Position numbers and translations under genes: made by a program
Notes under the pieces: model-generated
Seen by the model: only the letters and a program-made list of their open reading frames with translations
The model's database searches: none
What the model was told of the DNA's origin: nothing
DNA from: Streptomyces sp. PTY087I2
GTDB taxonomy: Bacteria; Actinomycetota; Actinomycetes; Streptomycetales; Streptomycetaceae
Length of the DNA: 64,000 bases
Assembly (NCBI RefSeq): GCF_001687325.1
Contig: NZ_LZRD01000005.1
Location: 258,737 to 322,736, forward strand
Direction: 5' to 3'
In this document: piece by piece, positions 60,655 through 64,000 of the stretch
How positions within the stretch are numbered: position 1 is the stretch's first letter
Layout of the letters: every line of letters begins with the position of its first letter

Positions 60655-62646
60655 ATGAACGAGGACCGTCGTGCCGACGGCGCCGACGAAAGCGCCCCGG
60701 CCCCGCACCGGGCGGAGCGTCCGAGCATCGCGATCGTAGGCTGCGGACCACGCGGGACATCCGTACTCGAACGCATCGCCGCGAACACACATCTCCTCGC
60801 CCCTGACGAGCGCCTGGACATCCACGTCATCGACCCGTATCCGGTGGGTGCCGGACGGGTATGGCGCCAGGACCAGTCACCGTTGCTCTGGTCGAACACC
60901 CGGGCCGACGAGTGCACGCTCTTCACCGACGACACGGTCACCTGCCAGGGCCCCGCCGTCGAAGGCCCCACGCTGGAACAGTGGGCGCGGGATCTCGCCG
61001 CGGGAGACCTCCCCTTTCCGCCGGGTTACGAGCCCGCCCCGGGGACGCGGGAGGAAGCCGCGCGCGTCCACGCCGGCTGGTTCGCCTCACGGAGGCTCAC
61101 GGGTGACTACCTCTCCTGGTTCTTCCGGCGGACCGTCGCCGCTGCCGCGCCCAGCGCCCGGGTCCGGACGCACCGGGCGTCCGTGTTGTCCCTGGGCGAT
61201 CTGCCCGACGGCCGCCAGCGCGTCCGACTCGACGACGGCGGGACCCTCGACGTGGACCTGGTGATCCTGGCGCAGGGCCACTTCCAGGTGAAACCGCACG
61301 GTCCGGAACCCCGGCTCGCCCAGCACGCGGCAGCCCACCGCCTCAGCTACCAGCCGACCGCGCAGACCTCCGACGTCTCACTGGACGCGTTCCCTGCGGG
61401 AGAACCCGTACTGATGCGCGGATTCGGGCTGACCTTCATCGACATCATGGTGCTCCTCACCGAGGGACGCGGCGGGCGCTTCCGCCGTGAGCCGTCGGGC
61501 GAGCTGCGCTATGTGCCGTCGGGCCGGGAACCCAGGCTGTACGTGGGTTCCCGCCGAGGCGTGCCGTACCGCTCGAAGTTCGGATACGTCCTGTCGGGGC
61601 TCCCACCCCGGGTACCTCGCTACTTCTCCCCGGCCGACTTCGCCGACCACTCCCTCGATTTCGCCGCCGACCTGTGGCCCGCCCTCGCCCGGGAGCTGAC
61701 CGTGGCCGGCTACCGGGAGCTGGCGCACTCCCATCCCCACCGCCTTGGAGTCGACGCCGGGGAGTTCCTGGACCGGTTGGACGCCGCGCAGTGGCAGAGC
61801 CCCGAGTTCAAGGACCTGATCGAGCAGGCCGTGCCCGACAGCCGTGACCGCATCGACGTCGACGGGCTGGACAGACCGCTGGCGAACCGCCGCTTCTCCG
61901 ACGCTGCCGCCCTGCGTGCGTGGATGCTGCACTACCTTGCCGACGACCTGGAGAGAGGGCGGAACCCGCGGTACAGCGCCCATCTGGCCGTCTACCACGC
62001 CATCTTCTCGATCTCGCAGGCGCTGTGGGCCGTGGTCCAGCGGGGAGAGGTCGAGCCCGGCAACGGAAGCCACAGCATGACGGCCTTCTTCGACTTCTGC
62101 CGGTTCCGTACCAGCGGCCCGCCGGGACCACGTCTCGAACAGCTCCTGGCTCTCGCCCGCGCGGGCGTCGTCGACTTCGTCGGCGCGAACATGAAGGTCA
62201 CGTGCAGAGGCGGCATGTTCGAAGCGCGCACCAGCAGCCTGGACCGGGTCGTACGGGCCCGGGCCCTGATCGAGGCCCGTCTGCCGGGGCGAGCCCTCAC
62301 TCGCGTGGCCGATCCCCTGCTCCTCCACCTCGTCGGTGAGCGTGAGATCAGGGAACAGGTGCAGACCGATCCCACCACCGGCCGACGGCAGCCCACGGGC
62401 CTCATCGACACGCTCGGAGCCCGCCCTCTGGGACCCGACGGCTCTCCGCACCCCAGACGCTTCGTCACCAGCCCGGGCGACTTCCCCCGGCCGCGTACCA
62501 ACGACCCTTTCCTGCACCAGAGCGACGCGGTGGCCAGGGAGACGCTCCGCGCACTCGGCGAGGCGCGAAGCCGCATTGGTCTGGACCGCAGTGGCCTGCC
62601 TGCTACCGTCGCCCGTGAAGATCGCGGCGACGGTGAAGAGGGGTAG
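60655..62646 (+). CDS. FAD/NAD(P)-binding flavoprotein of the NAD_binding_9 type
   Basis: 663 residues. N-terminal dinucleotide-binding motif SIAIVGCGPRGTSVLERIAANT, then WRQDQSPLLWSNTRADECTLFTDD and VDLVILAQGHFQVKPHG. The central RGFGLTFIDIMVLLTEGRGGRF segment is typical for this poorly characterised FAD/NAD(P) family. It begins twelve bases after the exporter stop with an AGGGAGG box, so it is co-transcribed with the lanthipeptide genes. It may be a tailoring or redox enzyme for the peptide (inference). No homologue was expected in the classical SapB/ram cluster. Catalytic residues cannot be assigned. Confidence 0.82.
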   Translation: MNEDRRADGADESAPAPHRAERPSIAIVGCGPRGTSVLERIAANTHLLAPDERLDIHVIDPYPVGAGRVWRQDQSPLLWSNTRADECTLFTDDTVTCQGPAVEGPTLEQWARDLAAGDLPFPPGYEPAPGTREEAARVHAGWFASRRLTGDYLSWFFRRTVAAAAPSARVRTHRASVLSLGDLPDGRQRVRLDDGGTLDVDLVILAQGHFQVKPHGPEPRLAQHAAAHRLSYQPTAQTSDVSLDAFPAGEPVLMRGFGLTFIDIMVLLTEGRGGRFRREPSGELRYVPSGREPRLYVGSRRGVPYRSKFGYVLSGLPPRVPRYFSPADFADHSLDFAADLWPALARELTVAGYRELAHSHPHRLGVDAGEFLDRLDAAQWQSPEFKDLIEQAVPDSRDRIDVDGLDRPLANRRFSDAAALRAWMLHYLADDLERGRNPRYSAHLAVYHAIFSISQALWAVVQRGEVEPGNGSHSMTAFFDFCRFRTSGPPGPRLEQLLALARAGVVDFVGANMKVTCRGGMFEARTSSLDRVVRARALIEARLPGRALTRVADPLLLHLVGEREIREQVQTDPTTGRRQPTGLIDTLGARPLGPDGSPHPRRFVTSPGDFPRPRTNDPFLHQSDAVARETLRALGEARSRIGLDRSGLPATVAREDRGDGEEG

Positions 62647-62650
62647 CGCG

Positions 62651-63712
62651 ATGATCGGCAACAGCGCCGGGCGGGCATTCTTGGGGTCGTTCACCTCGAC
62701 GGGCGGGCTCGGCATCACCGCCGCCTCCGTGGACCGGGAGACCGGAGCGCTGACCCTGCTCGGGTCCACGGACGCCGTGCCCGACCCCTCCTTCCTCGCG
62801 GTCGGCCCCCGGGAGGGCGGCACGGTCCTGTACGCGGTCGGGGAGAGCGCCCCCGGCGTCGCCGCCGCCTTCGCCGCCGACGGGGACGTACCGACGCTCC
62901 TGGGCTCCGCGCAGGCCGTCGACGGCGATGCGCCCACCCACCTCGCGCTCGCCGCGAACCACCTGGTCACCGCCAACTACACCTCCGGCAGCGTCACCGC
63001 CCTGCCGGTCCTCGCCGACGGGTCGCTCGGGGCGGCGGCCTCGGTGCTCCGGCACGAGGGCAGCGGCCCCGACACCGGTCGCCAGGAAGCCCCGCACGCC
63101 CACCAGGTCCTCGCCGACCCCTCCGGGAACTGGCTGGTCAGCGTGGACCTCGGCACCGACTCCGTACGCGTCTGCGCCCTGGACCCGGCCACCGGCGCGC
63201 TGCGGCTGCACGGCGAGACGGCGCTGCGCCCGGGCACCGGACCGCGTCATCTGGCCTTCCACCCCTCGGGCGCTCTCGCCTACGTCCTGGGCGAGCTGGA
63301 GCCGACCCTCACCGTGTGCCGCTGGGACGCGGCGACGGGCCGCCTCGATGCGCTCGGGGAGGTCCCGGTGCTGCCCGAGCACGAGACGGCCGACGCGGCG
63401 GTGCGCACCTACCCGTCCGAGGTGGTCGTCGCCCGCGACGGGCGCTTCCTGTGGACCGCCAACCGGGGGCACGACAGCATCTCCGTGTTCACCCTCGACG
63501 AGAGCGGCGAGAAGGCGGCCCTGGCGGCCACCGTCGGCTGTGGCGGCCGCTGGCCCCGCGACCTCACCCTCGACCCGGGCGGCCAGTGGCTGTACGCGGC
63601 CAATGAGCACTCCGGGAACGTCAGCTGGTTCGCCGTGGACGCCGAGACGGGCATCCCGCGGCACGCGGGCTCCGTCGAGGTCCCCGCGGCCTCCTGCGTC
63701 GTTTTCGTCTGA
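62651..63712 (+). CDS. Lactonase-family beta-propeller (6-phosphogluconolactonase type)
   Basis: 353 residues from ATG 62651, four bases after the flavoprotein stop. Seven-bladed propeller repeats of the lactonase family are visible: RAFLGSFTSTGGLGITAASVDRETGALTLLG, PHAHQVLADPSGNWLVSVDLGTDSVRVCALD, GPRHLAFHPSGALAYVLGELEPTLTVCRWDAATG and ANRGHDSISVF. The residues PHAHQV and RTYPSEV are the usual family landmarks. It has no secretion signal. It could be co-transcribed with the lanthipeptide genes by spacing alone, but it may equally be a housekeeping enzyme adjoining the locus. Confidence 0.9.
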   Translation: MIGNSAGRAFLGSFTSTGGLGITAASVDRETGALTLLGSTDAVPDPSFLAVGPREGGTVLYAVGESAPGVAAAFAADGDVPTLLGSAQAVDGDAPTHLALAANHLVTANYTSGSVTALPVLADGSLGAAASVLRHEGSGPDTGRQEAPHAHQVLADPSGNWLVSVDLGTDSVRVCALDPATGALRLHGETALRPGTGPRHLAFHPSGALAYVLGELEPTLTVCRWDAATGRLDALGEVPVLPEHETADAAVRTYPSEVVVARDGRFLWTANRGHDSISVFTLDESGEKAALAATVGCGGRWPRDLTLDPGGQWLYAANEHSGNVSWFAVDAETGIPRHAGSVEVPAASCVVFV

Positions 63713-63754
63713 CCCCCGGCGCCGCCTCGCCCGGCCACGACAGCCGGAACACAG

Positions 63755-64000
63755 CGCGGCGGCCATCACCGGTACGGCGAGCCGGGCGGCCAGCAGCATG
63801 CCGGTGATCCCGGCGGCCTGCACGGCCTCCTCGCCGCCCACGGTGGCCAGCACGATGCCGTCGGCGGCCGTGGCGACGGTGAACAGCCTGGCCCGGTCGG
63901 CGCGCGCGAGACCGGCCTCCGACAGCCGTACGTGCAGGGCCTCGGCGAGCAGCGGGTGCGGGCCGAGCACATCGGTCAGCTCGGCCTGCGTACCGCTGTC
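63755..64000 (-). pseudogene. 3'-truncated sirohydrochlorin-chelatase-like gene (5' end outside window)
   Basis: Leftward from the window edge the frame reads SGTQAELTDVLGPHPLLAEALHVRLSEAGLARADRARLFTVATAADGIVLATVGGEEAVQAAGITGMLLAARLAVPVMAAAL, which I recognise as the middle of streptomycete CbiX-type sirohydrochlorin chelatases. Family members continue with about 80 more residues including a LALAPYLIG-like segment. Here the similarity stops near 63755 and the frame runs on, antisense, into the lactonase gene until about 62603. I interpret this as loss of the 3' end by rearrangement. Only part of the gene is visible, so a diverged but functional variant cannot be excluded. Confidence 0.5.

Overview
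The window is a stretch of very GC-rich actinomycete chromosome and almost certainly comes from a Streptomyces or close relative. The evidence is the high GC at third codon positions, frequent GTG starts with GGAGG-type ribosome binding sites, ATGA/GTGA stop-start overlaps, and family content typical of streptomycetes: an AftD-like GT-C protein, a GlnA-like gamma-glutamyl ligase, TerD pairs, a class III lanthipeptide locus, STAND ATPases and M56/BlaI. Rare TTA leucine codons, the targets of the bldA tRNA, sit only where developmental or secondary-metabolic control would be expected. No rRNA, tRNA, CRISPR array, insertion sequence or phage gene was seen. About 51 genes are supported.

Layout. 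(1) 0-8.4 kb: a partial membrane-anchored protein, a secreted lipoprotein alpha/beta hydrolase, an OmpR-type two-component pair, and two amidohydrolases behind a GntR/FCD regulator with two GTATAC operators. (2) 8.5-19.9 kb: a leftward envelope-polysaccharide-like cluster (FkbM methyltransferase, Trm112-like protein, DMT transporter, two further methyltransferases, a HHxxxDG acyltransferase, a giant AftD-like GT-C protein, a GT-B glycosyltransferase). It is tightly stop-start coupled, and a DUF3068 protein lies just upstream. (3) 20.1-28.4 kb: a tiny membrane peptide coupled to a PucR regulator, then an amine-utilisation island (SDR, aldehyde dehydrogenase, GlnA-like ligase, divergent GntR, APC permease, class I GATase hydrolase). 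A shared 24-bp operator-like pattern lies before the ligase/regulator pair and before the permease. (4) 28.3-35.0 kb: a membrane protein, two TerD proteins, a BlaI repressor with a short M56 protease, two CNNM/CorC-type proteins and a TatA-like protein. Three TCTACAG-nn-CTGTAGA palindromes suggest these genes form one BlaI regulon.

(5) 35.1-42.2 kb: an AlkZ-like DNA glycosylase candidate with the QxQ motif, a STAND/TPR protein with a degenerate Walker A facing a TagF-like protein, a small membrane protein, and a geranylgeranyl-reductase-family flavoprotein. (6) 42.3-47.3 kb: a very long HEAT-repeat reading frame split by a one-base frameshift at a C7 run that follows a 42-bp tandem repeat. 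(7) 47.4-54.5 kb: a stand-alone LigD-type phosphoesterase, a secreted GH16 glucanase, an aldo/keto reductase, a membrane Ser/Thr kinase, an Lrp/AsnC regulator, a small membrane protein and a FUSC exporter.

(8) 54.7-63.7 kb, the most interesting region: an AraC regulator (two TTA codons), a class III lanthionine synthetase LanKC (two TTA codons), a 39-residue precursor peptide with two matching SWxSxxC labionin-type motifs and a near-perfect Shine-Dalgarno, a one-piece ABC exporter, an FAD/NAD(P)-binding flavoprotein, and a beta-propeller lactonase. The window ends in what appears to be a 3'-truncated sirohydrochlorin-chelatase gene, so a rearrangement point may border the lanthipeptide region.
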